NCBI GenBank assembly: GCA_023213315.1
Contig: JAKCPI010026372.1
Coordinates: 1 to 64,000 of the forward strand
Source of the DNA: Euborellia annulipes
Lineage: Eukaryota > Arthropoda > Insecta > Dermaptera > Anisolabididae
Length of the DNA stretch: 64,000 nucleotides
Direction: 5' to 3'
The translations under genes and the position numbers were made by a program. The first letter of the stretch is position 1. Every line of letters begins with the position of its first letter. Under the pieces are notes generated by a model that saw nothing but the letters and a program-made list of their open reading frames with translations, did no database searches and was not told the DNA's origin. This document shows positions 27,783 to 36,128 of the stretch, one piece after another.

Positions 27783-28390
27783 CCTTGGATTTATTTGCTC
27801 CAGAGCCCTGTGAAAATTTATTACCTTATGATGGTGAAGTTCAGGACTATGGTTGTATTTTAAGCCCCGAAGCAGCCGAACAATATTTTCACTATCTTTA
27901 TCAACATCTCGCGTGGAAACATGACGAAGCTAAGTTGTATGGCAAGCACTTTATCACTCCCCGAAAAGTGGCATGGTATGGAGATAATTATTATCAATAT
28001 AAATATTCGGGTGTCATTCGTGATTCTTTGCCTTGGGATCGAGCGCTTGCCAAACTAAAACAACTAGTAGAGCAGCGACTTTCAGAAAAATTTAACTCAT
28101 GTTTGGCAAATCTTTATGAAGATGGAACTCAAGGAATGGCTTGGCATAGTGATTCAGATGTTTCTTTAGCAAAAACCACAACGATTGCATCTTTAAGTTT
28201 TGGAGCTACTCGTAAATTTTCTTTTAGGCATATTCAAACTAAAGAGAAAGTTGAATTATGGTTACAACCCGGCCAACTCATCGTGATGCGTGGCGAGACG
28301 CAACAACATTGGCAACATCGTTTAAATCGCTCAACAAAGATTTTACAGCCGCGTATTAATCTGACTTTCAGACAGTTTCAGTTTTCATGA
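27779..28390 (+). CDS. alkB: AlkB-family DNA repair dioxygenase
   Basis: 203 residues. Fe(II)/2-oxoglutarate enzyme that removes methyl groups from N1-methyladenine and N3-methylcytosine. The iron ligands are His and Asp in Ala-Trp-His-Ser-Asp-Ser-Asp, with the distal His in Gln-His-Trp-Gln-His. The 2-oxoglutarate Arg is in Arg-Ile-Asn-Leu-Thr-Phe-Arg. The layout is closer to the AlkB2/ALKBH2-type than to E. coli AlkB. The ATG overlaps the Ada-like stop by four bases, so the two are one alkylation-repair operon. Confidence 0.92.
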   Translation: MTLDLFAPEPCENLLPYDGEVQDYGCILSPEAAEQYFHYLYQHLAWKHDEAKLYGKHFITPRKVAWYGDNYYQYKYSGVIRDSLPWDRALAKLKQLVEQRLSEKFNSCLANLYEDGTQGMAWHSDSDVSLAKTTTIASLSFGATRKFSFRHIQTKEKVELWLQPGQLIVMRGETQQHWQHRLNRSTKILQPRINLTFRQFQFS

Positions 28391-28458
28391 GTTTTATTAA
28401 AAATTGGGTAAGAAAAAAGCCCATGATGGCAACATGAGCTTATTCCTCTGAGGGGGAT

Positions 28459-28503
28459 GCTTCTATTGATGAGCTGCTGATGAAAAGAATCATCAATAGG
28501 AGC
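28459..28503. repeat. Long inverted repeat between alkB and the IclR gene
   Basis: GCTTCTATTGATGA (28459-28472) pairs with TCATCAATAGGAGC (28490-28503), 14 bp with one G-T pair and a 17-base loop. It lies between two converging genes with no T run on either side, so it may block transcription or protect 3' ends. Confidence 0.6.
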
Positions 28504-28584
28504 TAAAATCATAATATGAGAATATTGTGATCTATTCAATGCATTAAAATGTAAGAAAAGGTTAAATTATCATAAAGTCAGGTT

Positions 28585-29358
28585 TTAAATTTCACCTTTT
28601 TCAGATAACTCCATAAAACGTTGTTCAATAAGTGCTGCATTTTCTTGCAAAATTTCGGTGAGCTTTTCAACATTTAAAAAATCAAAACGATTTTTAGAAG
28701 CAACTAAAGTTAAAGCTAAAGGTACTTCTTTGTTCGAAAAACGAACTGGAACGGCAAGACCTGAAACATTCGGATCAATCTCACCTTGTGAGAAATAGAA
28801 TCCTTGTTTTTTAATTTTACGCATACGCTGAATAAAGCTTGCTTCATCTTCAGCAAAACCGGATTGTTTTAATTCTTGCTGGTAACGGTGATAGTAGTCT
28901 TGCATCCGTTGTTTACTTAAATGCGAAACCATCGTTTTTGGAGATGACCCAACGTAAATAGGTCTTGGGCAGCCTCGACCATATGAGAGTAATTCGGTGT
29001 CTTTAAATATTTCATGATGAATGTCGATGCAATAGTCATCATTTAAATAGGTGAGCAAGCAGCACAGTTCGGTACGCTCTACAATATTTCGCATAAATGG
29101 TGTGCTGATTTGAACCAGAGGGTCTGTTGTTCTTGATACATAGTCAAGAACTGCAATTTTTGAGCCTAAGGTATAATCGCCAGAGGTTCCATTAATGCGT
29201 TTTAATAGATCGGTAGACACCAGTTCTTTCAGGTAACGGTAACTGGTTGGTTTAGACAAGCCAAGTTCTTCGCAAATAATATCGACATTAATTATTGGAC
29301 GCGAAACTGAAAATAGGTCCAGTACGGTTAAAATTTTGCCAAAACTTGAAATTGCCAT
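28585..29358 (-). CDS. IclR-family transcriptional regulator
   Basis: 257 residues. An N-terminal winged helix (residues about 1-65) has Leu-Gly-Leu-Ser-Lys-Pro-Thr-Ser-Tyr-Arg-Tyr-Leu. The effector domain follows, with Ser-Tyr-Gly-Arg-Gly-Cys-Pro-Arg-Pro-Ile-Tyr and Gln-Gly-Glu-Ile-Asp-Pro-Asn-Val-Ser-Gly-Leu-Ala-Val-Pro-Val, both typical of IclR ligand pockets for aromatic or short organic acids. It is divergent from an AaeB/AaeA-like efflux operon across a 490-base region, so it probably regulates that operon in response to an aromatic acid. Ligand is inference. Confidence 0.9.
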   Translation of the reverse strand: MAISSFGKILTVLDLFSVSRPIINVDIICEELGLSKPTSYRYLKELVSTDLLKRINGTSGDYTLGSKIAVLDYVSRTTDPLVQISTPFMRNIVERTELCCLLTYLNDDYCIDIHHEIFKDTELLSYGRGCPRPIYVGSSPKTMVSHLSKQRMQDYYHRYQQELKQSGFAEDEASFIQRMRKIKKQGFYFSQGEIDPNVSGLAVPVRFSNKEVPLALTLVASKNRFDFLNVEKLTEILQENAALIEQRFMELSEKGEI

Positions 29359-29814
29359 AGCGTCTTGTTCGTATCCTTTAACAAAGAGTCATGTTTGAGT
29401 TCTTATAACAGAAAAAAAGAAAATTTGTCTCAATTCTAAAATAAATGCCTGATTTGAGTATTTTACTCTGACAAAGAGAAAACTTCTCTTGGCTTATACA
29501 TCATATACGATTATCAAAAAATATATCAAATTATCAAATAGAGATATTTTAGTTGACTAAATCGCTTTATTTTGAAAAAATTGCCAAACAAAATATCTAA
29601 TCGAGAAATTGGTCTATTCTAGGCGAATTTCTTGATGCCTCTTCTTTCCCAAGTTTGGCCGTTTAAATAACGCTCAAATTTAAATCATCTGGGCCAATCA
29701 GGCAGGATGTGGAAAAATCATTGTATTGAAGGATGCTTCCTCATCTCATTTGCTTTTAGGCAAATGGCACAGTTTTGTTGTCTCTAGAAAGGCAATTTAA
29801 CATTGAAGGGCATG
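29359..29814. other. Divergent intergenic region, IclR gene / efflux operon
   Basis: No gene is visible. It holds AT-rich repeats of ATTATCAAA type (29512-29545), candidate operator material, and CATTTGC/GCAAATG inverted repeats near 29748-29766. I cannot place promoters confidently. Confidence 0.5.
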
Positions 29815-29845
29815 CTCATCAGTTCAAATCTGTATTTGAGATGAG
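29815..29845 (+). promoter_or_regulatory. Leader hairpin covering the FUSC ribosome binding site
   Basis: CTCATC (29815-29820) pairs with GATGAG (29840-29845), and TCAAAT (29824-29829) with ATTTGA (29834-29839), with a three-base bulge and CTGT loop. The GAG just before ATG 29849 lies inside the stem, so translation could be repressed by folding. Confidence 0.4.
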
Positions 29846-29848
29846 TTC

Positions 29849-31948
29849 ATGTTATTAAAGCAAATACTGGCATTTCGCCCGAGTAGGCTTGATCTGATCT
29901 TTGCAACAAAGACATTTATTGCCGGTATGTTGGCGTTATTTGTTTCATTTGAATTAGATCTGATTAACCCGATGTGGTCGATTGGTACAGTCCTGATTAT
30001 TGCCAATCCTTATTCAGGAATGGTGTCATCTAAGTGTGTCTACCGTGTGGTAGGGACGATTGGTGGGGCTGTGATTGCCTTAATGCTAACACCACATCTA
30101 ATTAATACACCTTGGCTATTTACCGTGGTGTTGTCGTTGTGGGTGGGTTTTGCGCTTTACGTGTCTTTACTTGACCGGACTGCACGCAGTTATGCTTTTA
30201 TGCTGGCGGGTTACTCGACAGCCATGATTGTCTTCAATGCGATTACCTATATTGATCAATACAATATTTTTGATATTGCTTTAGCTCGGGTCATCGAAAT
30301 TTCGATTGGGGTGATTTCAAGCGCTGTGGTTTCTGCAACCATTCTTCCGATGCACATTGGCTCGGCAATTAAGCAGCGTGTTATCAAAACGCTGAAAGAT
30401 ACAGAAAACCTGTTTGCTAATTTATTAAATACAGATTCGCAGCAGAACAATACTCAGCTTTTAGCCGCTATTACTCGTGACACCACAGATATTCATGCTT
30501 TGGCAGTACATTTGAGTTATGAAAAGGGTGAGTTGCATGGCATGACCAAACCCTTGCAGGAAATGCTTCATCAAATCTCAATGGTGGTTGCTAATCTGGT
30601 GGCTTTGTCTGAGCGTATTAAGCAACTTCAAGAACTCCGGTTTATCGAAACTCATTCAGAAAAACTGCAACAGCTCTCAGCGCATGTTGTACAGTTTCTG
30701 GAGCAAAAAGATCTAATTATTGATGAAAATATTTTGCAGTTACCAGACGAGTTTGAAAGTGATTTCTTGAGTTTGATGGAATCGGCTTCCGCACATCAGC
30801 AAGTTTTGGTCGCAGCCATGAAAATGGATGTGCGCCATTTCATTAGCAATGTTTTAGCGGTTAAAGTCTTGTGGCAGCGAATTCAGCAAGGAAATAAAGA
30901 AATCCCTGACAACATTACGCCAATGACCACCAAATATCCAAGTTTACACCGTGATCATGGTGTGGCTATTCGAGGTGGCATTAGTGCAGTCCTTATTACA
31001 TTTATTGTGACTGGGGTCTGGATTATTTCGGGGTGGAAAGCTGGATTTATGATGGCGCAAATGGGCGCAGTAACGGCTTGTATTTTAACGGCCTTAGATA
31101 ACCCAGTTCCAGTCTTACGTATTTTTATCTGGGGCAGTATCGCTTCAGCAGTTTTAGTCTTCGTTTATGCATTTGGTATTTTCCCTCATGTCACCACATT
31201 TTGGGAACTTGGACTGGTTTTATTACCTATGTTCCTGTTTGCAGTTTCTATGATGGCTAACCAGATGCTTATGCCAGTAGGTATGGTTTTGGGTATTAAT
31301 ACCATGATGGGCCTAAATCTACATAATGCTTATAGCATGGATGCAGTGTCTTATCTTGATGGGTCTTTTGCCATGATCTTGGGTGTTTTGGTGTCTTTAG
31401 TTGTCATTGACGTCGTTCGTGCCATGTCTCCAGACACGAGTGCAAGCCGTATTTTGGCCTTGCATTATCGTGCAATGAGACAGGCGATTTATTTGCCTTA
31501 CGGCCTAGATTTTAAAGTGCACCTACGCAGCATGTTAGATCGGATAGGGATTCTAAACAGCAAAATGGTGCAATCTGGCGAGATTAAAACTTCAATTCAT
31601 CAAGCATTAATTGAGTCAAGCAGTATTGTCGATTTAAGTCGATTACAAGAGTTGGCGAATCAGCTTCCCCAGACATCTGAACTCACTCAGCATATTGGCG
31701 TTTTGCAACAAAATCTGGATGAACTGTTTCGAGCTAAAGAAAGTAATGTAGACCATACCTCAGCTTTGGTAGAACCAATCCACCGTGCATTATTTGAATT
31801 AAAACAACTTGCTTCAAATATTGAAGATATGACTATGCGACAAAGATTACTCATTTCACTTAACAATATTGCTTATAGCATGTGCCATGTTTCATCAAAC
31901 CAAATGAATGAAAACAGCACCCTGAGAGGAGCCACAGCAAATGGGTGA
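29849..31948 (+). CDS. FUSC-family inner-membrane efflux protein, AaeB-like
   Basis: 699 residues. Two blocks of transmembrane helices (about 15-170 and 375-520) are separated by a large cytoplasmic helical region, and a second soluble helical part ends the protein, as in AaeB/FUSC. Pro-Met-Trp-Ser-Ile-Gly-Thr and Asn-Pro-Tyr-Ser-Gly match the fusaric-acid-resistance domain. With the DUF1656 and HlyD proteins downstream it should form a tripartite-like pump for aromatic carboxylic acids. The ATG lies right after a hairpin; the stop overlaps the next gene by eight bases. Confidence 0.9.
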   Translation: MLLKQILAFRPSRLDLIFATKTFIAGMLALFVSFELDLINPMWSIGTVLIIANPYSGMVSSKCVYRVVGTIGGAVIALMLTPHLINTPWLFTVVLSLWVGFALYVSLLDRTARSYAFMLAGYSTAMIVFNAITYIDQYNIFDIALARVIEISIGVISSAVVSATILPMHIGSAIKQRVIKTLKDTENLFANLLNTDSQQNNTQLLAAITRDTTDIHALAVHLSYEKGELHGMTKPLQEMLHQISMVVANLVALSERIKQLQELRFIETHSEKLQQLSAHVVQFLEQKDLIIDENILQLPDEFESDFLSLMESASAHQQVLVAAMKMDVRHFISNVLAVKVLWQRIQQGNKEIPDNITPMTTKYPSLHRDHGVAIRGGISAVLITFIVTGVWIISGWKAGFMMAQMGAVTACILTALDNPVPVLRIFIWGSIASAVLVFVYAFGIFPHVTTFWELGLVLLPMFLFAVSMMANQMLMPVGMVLGINTMMGLNLHNAYSMDAVSYLDGSFAMILGVLVSLVVIDVVRAMSPDTSASRILALHYRAMRQAIYLPYGLDFKVHLRSMLDRIGILNSKMVQSGEIKTSIHQALIESSSIVDLSRLQELANQLPQTSELTQHIGVLQQNLDELFRAKESNVDHTSALVEPIHRALFELKQLASNIEDMTMRQRLLISLNNIAYSMCHVSSNQMNENSTLRGATANG

Positions 31949-32147
31949 GTTTAATGTTTATGGAATTTATGTGCCTTCTTTGCTTGTTCAGGCCCTCTTG
32001 GCATATATCTGTTTTCGTGGGTTAAGTCGGTTGACCAACAAGTGGATTGCACAAGGCTGGATTGCATTACCTAGTATTTTCAATTTGTGCTTTTACCTTT
32101 TATTGCTTTTGGTAATACATCAAATTTTTGTTGGGGTGGGTGCATAG
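31941..32147 (+). CDS. DUF1656 small membrane protein, AaeX-like
   Basis: 68 residues with two transmembrane helices (about 8-28 and 42-64) and a short basic turn containing Trp-Ile-Ala. DUF1656/AaeX proteins always sit between FUSC and HlyD genes. The ATG overlaps the FUSC stop by eight bases with GAGAGGAG upstream, so it is coupled. Its precise role in the pump is unknown. Confidence 0.88.
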   Translation: MGEFNVYGIYVPSLLVQALLAYICFRGLSRLTNKWIAQGWIALPSIFNLCFYLLLLLVIHQIFVGVGA

Positions 32148-32186
32148 AGATGATTGCGAAATTAAAGTTTGAGTTAGGTGAGTAAA

Positions 32187-33188
32187 ATGAATCAGGTGGA
32201 TTTGAAAAAAGTCATCCGTCCAGTAATTTTGATTGTCGCATTAATGGTTGCGGTCTATACCATTGTGCATTTGTGGAACTACTATAATGCGGCGCCGTGG
32301 ACACGTGACGGTCGAGTTCGTGGTGACGTTATTCAAGTATCTTCGGATGTGTCAGGCCTTGTCACAGAAGTGTTGGTTCAAGATAACCAGACTGTGAAAA
32401 AAGGTCAGGTGCTCTTTAAAATTGACGTTTCTCGCCGAGCTTTAGATGTAGAGCAGGCAAAATCTGATTTAGCAAAAGCAAATGCAGCCTTTGCTCAAGC
32501 GCAAGCTGGTTTGGCACAAGCCAAGGCGAACCTGATTAAATCGGACAGCAATATCAAATTGGCCGAGAAAAATGCCAGCCGCTATTCGAACTTAATGGAT
32601 GGCGCAATCTCTAAACAAGAACAAGATCAAGTTTTTGCAACACGTGATCAATCCCATGCAGAGCATGAGCAACTACAAGCTGCTATTGAGCAGGCCGAAG
32701 CAACTGTTAAGCAACAACAAGCTCTCATTGAGGTTGCAACAAGCAATTTACATTTGGCTGAGCTTAATATGCATCGTGCTGCGGTAATTGCCCCAGCTGA
32801 TGGTACTTTATCTAACTTTGATATGAGCCCAGGAAACTATGTTCAAGTAGGCCAAGCGGTTGCTGCATTACTTGACCGTAAACAGCTTTATGTCGTGGGT
32901 TATTTTGAAGAGACCAAACTAAATCGTATTCATGTCGGTGATCAGGCTACTGTGCAGTTAATGGGTGATAATCAGAAAATTAAAGGCCATGTACAAGGTA
33001 TTGCATCGGGAATTGAAGATCGTGAGCGTTCAAGTAGCTCTAAGCTTCTTGCCAATGTAAATCCAACCTTTAGCTGGGTTCGTTTAGCGCAGCGTGTACC
33101 CGTGAAGATTGTGTTAGATGAAACACCGAAGAATCAGCTTGCTTTTGTCTCGGGACGAACTGCTACCGTACATATTGTTGAGAAGTAA
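32187..33188 (+). CDS. HlyD-family periplasmic adaptor, AaeA/EmrA-like
   Basis: 333 residues. One N-terminal transmembrane segment (about 10-32) is followed by Ala-Pro-Trp-Thr-Arg-Asp-Gly-Arg-Val, a biotinyl-lipoyl half, a long Ala/Gln-rich coiled-coil hairpin (about 95-190), the second half-motif Ala-Pro-Ala-Asp-Gly-Thr and a beta-barrel. It links the inner-membrane FUSC protein to an outer-membrane channel, which is not encoded here. AGGTGA spaced five bases from ATG 32187 decides this start against GTG 32178. Confidence 0.92.
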   Translation: MNQVDLKKVIRPVILIVALMVAVYTIVHLWNYYNAAPWTRDGRVRGDVIQVSSDVSGLVTEVLVQDNQTVKKGQVLFKIDVSRRALDVEQAKSDLAKANAAFAQAQAGLAQAKANLIKSDSNIKLAEKNASRYSNLMDGAISKQEQDQVFATRDQSHAEHEQLQAAIEQAEATVKQQQALIEVATSNLHLAELNMHRAAVIAPADGTLSNFDMSPGNYVQVGQAVAALLDRKQLYVVGYFEETKLNRIHVGDQATVQLMGDNQKIKGHVQGIASGIEDRERSSSSKLLANVNPTFSWVRLAQRVPVKIVLDETPKNQLAFVSGRTATVHIVEK

Positions 33189-33190
33189 AA

Positions 33191-33219
33191 AGAAGGAAGG
33201 CTTTAGCCTTCCTTTTTTT
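33191..33219. terminator. Bidirectional terminator
   Basis: AAGGAAGGC and GCCTTCCTT pair around a four-base loop and are followed by seven T. It separates the efflux operon from the converging ruvX. Confidence 0.88.
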
Positions 33220-33226
33220 AAAAATC

Positions 33227-33667
33227 TTAGGGTGTTAAACCGACTGGATTTCGATACCAACTCTGAATGAGTAGTGCAGCTGCGAAGCTATCTGCTGATA
33301 GCTTTTTTGCTCGACCTTGTTCTTGATAAAACCCAAGTTCTTCTCTCGCTTCACGTGTTGTTAAACGTTCATCTACCATCAAGGTTTCAATATTAGTTTG
33401 ATGACGTAAACGTCTCGCAAATTTGCGAGCACGTGTAGAGAGTTCTGACTCGCTATCATCCATATTTAATGGCAGGCCAACCAAAAATAAATCGGGCTGC
33501 CATTCTTTCACGATTTTTAAGAGTTGATCCCAGTTCGGAATACCATCTTTCATGATAAATAGCGGGAGAGGGTTGGCACTTTCAATTGAAGATTGACCAA
33601 TTGCCATTCCCATTTTTTGAGTACCAAAGTCAAAAGCCATAATCGATTTTGATTGTGTTTCGGTCAT
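33227..33667 (-). CDS. ruvX: Putative pre-16S rRNA nuclease / Holliday junction resolvase-like RuvX
   Basis: 146 residues with an RNase H-like fold: Ala-Phe-Asp-Phe-Gly-Thr (first Asp), Val-Gly-Leu-Pro-Leu-Asn-Met-Asp, Val-Asp-Glu-Arg-Leu-Thr-Thr and Asp-Ser-Phe-Ala-Ala-Ala-Leu-Leu-Ile-Gln. YqgF/RuvX processes the 5' end of 16S rRNA. The start overlaps the yqgE stop by one base, the conserved yqgE-ruvX order. Confidence 0.94.
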   Translation of the reverse strand: MTETQSKSIMAFDFGTQKMGMAIGQSSIESANPLPLFIMKDGIPNWDQLLKIVKEWQPDLFLVGLPLNMDDSESELSTRARKFARRLRHQTNIETLMVDERLTTREAREELGFYQEQGRAKKLSADSFAAALLIQSWYRNPVGLTP

Positions 33668-34221
33668 TAAGCGTGTCCGATTTCAGATGCTAGCCACGCA
33701 CGATCTACACCAATTTTTTTATAAGCTGCATCCCAACGATCGTCATAAGGCAGATTAAAAATCAGATCCATATCGGCGTCACAAATGAGCCAGTCACCAC
33801 GCGTAATTTCGTCTTCTAACTGATTTTTACTCCAGCTCGCATAGCCTAATGCAATCTGGTATCGGCCTACACCTTCATTATGGGCAATCGCATCAAGAAT
33901 ATCTTTACTGGTCGTAATACAAACATTTTCGCCTACAGCAATAGATGAATGCCATGTTGGTTGTCCAGTATGGAGAACAAATCCAGCTTCAGGACGCAAA
34001 GGGCCACCTTGTAAAACCGCATGTGGATTTACATTGTCAGCTTCGATGTCGAGATCATTGAGTAATTCTTTAATTTGAATACCGGAAGGACGATTAATAA
34101 TAATGCCTTGAGCACCTTCTTCATCATGACGGGCAAGATAAATTACAGTGTTTGCGAAAAAGTCATCTGCCATTTCTGGCGGGGCAATCAGACAACGGTG
34201 AGTCAGATATTGTTTGGTCAC
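33667..34221 (-). CDS. YqgE/AlgH family protein (UPF0301)
   Basis: 184 residues. The signature is [14 protein letters not shown] and Gln-Gly-Gly-Pro-Leu-Arg-Pro-Glu. It starts at GTG 34221 with GGGAG upstream. DUF179 proteins are linked to alginate regulation in Pseudomonas but their biochemical role is unknown. It is the first gene of the yqgE-ruvX pair. Confidence 0.92.
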   Translation of the reverse strand: MTKQYLTHRCLIAPPEMADDFFANTVIYLARHDEEGAQGIIINRPSGIQIKELLNDLDIEADNVNPHAVLQGGPLRPEAGFVLHTGQPTWHSSIAVGENVCITTSKDILDAIAHNEGVGRYQIALGYASWSKNQLEDEITRGDWLICDADMDLIFNLPYDDRWDAAYKKIGVDRAWLASEIGHA

Positions 34222-34346
34222 CTAAGCGGTTCTCCCTCAAAAAATATTACTAGAGGGCCTCTCGACCCTTTTATCTATATAGGTTCTTTTTATCAACATA
34301 CAAGAGTTAATCGGTTTTCGCCAATCTTTTTCTCTCATTTTCTTTA

Positions 34347-36014
34347 TTAATTTGAAGAAGCCTGAAATTTAAGTTGGCGTAATTGTTTTGCGTGCTGCAA
34401 GGTTGTTTCATTAATTTCAACACCACCTGACATGCGAGCTAACTCAAAGATGATTTGATTTTCATCAAGTTCTACAATTGTACTGCTGGCTGGGTCAGTT
34501 TGTTGTTTTTTCACTAATAAATGCTGATCAGATTGTGCAGCAACTTGTGCTTGGTGGGTAATACATAAGAGCTGGACATGTTGCGCTAAGTCAGCAAGTA
34601 GACGTCCCACAACTTCTGCGGTGCCGCCACTAATCCCGACATCAATCTCATCAAACACCAACACTTCGGATTCGGTTTTTTCAGCATTCATGACTTGCAT
34701 CACGAGTGCAATACGAGAAAGCTCACCACCTGAGGCCACTCGTGCCAAGGGTTGTGGAGGAATACCCTTATTTGCAGTAAATAAAAGTTGAATAAAGCTT
34801 AAACCCTCTGCACCTGGTTGTTCTAATGGTTCGAACTTAAACTCGAAGTGTGCTTCTGGTAACGCTAAAGGCTTCACTTGTTCAGTTAATTGTTTAGCAA
34901 GCGGAGCGGCAGCTTCACGACGAATATTGTCTAAATGCTGAGCTTTTTCTAAAAACTCCTCATGTGATTTTTCAACTTGCTCTGCCAGTGTTTCGGGGTC
35001 TTCAAGTTGATGCAATTGCTCAAGCTCACGTTGCCACGCCTCATACTCTTCTTTAAGTGTTTCCGGTTGAGTCCGGTATTTGCGTCCCAGACGATGAAAA
35101 ACCTCAAGTTTAGAGTTGAGTTCTTCCATCCGCTCAGGGTCAAAGCTCTGACGGTCAATAAATTGACGCAAGTTCGCTGTTGCATCATCTATTTCACTTT
35201 GAGCATTCAGTAAAGAGTTATAAATTTCAGAAAGTTGATCACTACGCCCGGCATGAGATTCTAGACGGCGAATAATCGAAGACATTTCTTGAGTAATATT
35301 TTGCTCAGCTTCATCTAAAACATTTAAGCTGTAGCTACAGTCTTGCATGATATGTTCATGATGACTAAGGCGATCAAATTCTTGCTCAATTTCTTTGTAA
35401 TCGGTTTGGACAACTTCTTCAAGTTCTTCAATTTGATGCTCTAAAGTACCAATACGTTGCAAACGTGTTGCTTGCGCATCTAAGGCTGCTTGATGCAAAC
35501 GAATCGTGCGTTGCCACATACTATAGGCTTCGCGTACATCATTCGCTTCAACATAGAAATTGTTATAACGATCTAGCCAATGCTTTGGATAAGGCGGTTC
35601 AAGAAGCTGTTGCTGGCTGTGTTGGCTATAGAGTTGAACAAGCAAACGGCCTAATTCTTTAAGTTCAGATAAACTGCTTGGGCGGCCATTGACCCATGCT
35701 TTACTACGGCCAGTTGCAAAAATAACACGGCGTAAATGAATTTCCCCAGAATCATCATCTAGCTCGTGTTCTTGTAGCCATTTTTCTTCAGGGCTATTAT
35801 TTTGATAGGTAAAAACAGCGGTGATATCCGCTTTGTCTGAACCATAACGGACATAATTCGTATCGGTACGTTCCCCTAGACAGGCAGAAAGTGCATCCAG
35901 TAATAATGATTTTCCGGCACCTGTTTCGCCTGTTAGAACATTAAATCCTTGTTCTATATCAATAGCCAAATGATCAGCTAATGCAAAATTAATTAAAGTT
36001 AAATGTGTGAGCAT
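34347..36014 (-). CDS. recN: DNA repair protein RecN
   Basis: 555 residues, SMC-like ATPase for double-strand-break repair. Walker A is Gly-Glu-Thr-Gly-Ala-Gly-Lys-Ser near residue 30. The middle is a coiled coil (about 150-360). The ABC signature is Val-Ala-Ser-Gly-Gly-Glu-Leu-Ser-Arg and Walker B is Val-Leu-Val-Phe-Asp-Glu-Ile-Asp-Val-Gly-Ile-Ser-Gly-Gly. ATG 36014 is preferred to an in-frame TTG at 36026. It is monocistronic; no LexA-type box is evident upstream, as expected for Acinetobacter. Confidence 0.96.
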   Translation of the reverse strand: MLTHLTLINFALADHLAIDIEQGFNVLTGETGAGKSLLLDALSACLGERTDTNYVRYGSDKADITAVFTYQNNSPEEKWLQEHELDDDSGEIHLRRVIFATGRSKAWVNGRPSSLSELKELGRLLVQLYSQHSQQQLLEPPYPKHWLDRYNNFYVEANDVREAYSMWQRTIRLHQAALDAQATRLQRIGTLEHQIEELEEVVQTDYKEIEQEFDRLSHHEHIMQDCSYSLNVLDEAEQNITQEMSSIIRRLESHAGRSDQLSEIYNSLLNAQSEIDDATANLRQFIDRQSFDPERMEELNSKLEVFHRLGRKYRTQPETLKEEYEAWQRELEQLHQLEDPETLAEQVEKSHEEFLEKAQHLDNIRREAAAPLAKQLTEQVKPLALPEAHFEFKFEPLEQPGAEGLSFIQLLFTANKGIPPQPLARVASGGELSRIALVMQVMNAEKTESEVLVFDEIDVGISGGTAEVVGRLLADLAQHVQLLCITHQAQVAAQSDQHLLVKKQQTDPASSTIVELDENQIIFELARMSGGVEINETTLQHAKQLRQLKFQASSN

Positions 36015-36128
36015 AAACGCATCCAACGCGCCAAATTATGGGTTAAAGATAGAGAAGTTTTGAATTCGCTACAAGTGATCTATTATTCTAACTGAAATTA
36101 CATAACAGCAAGATTGCGGATATTTACA

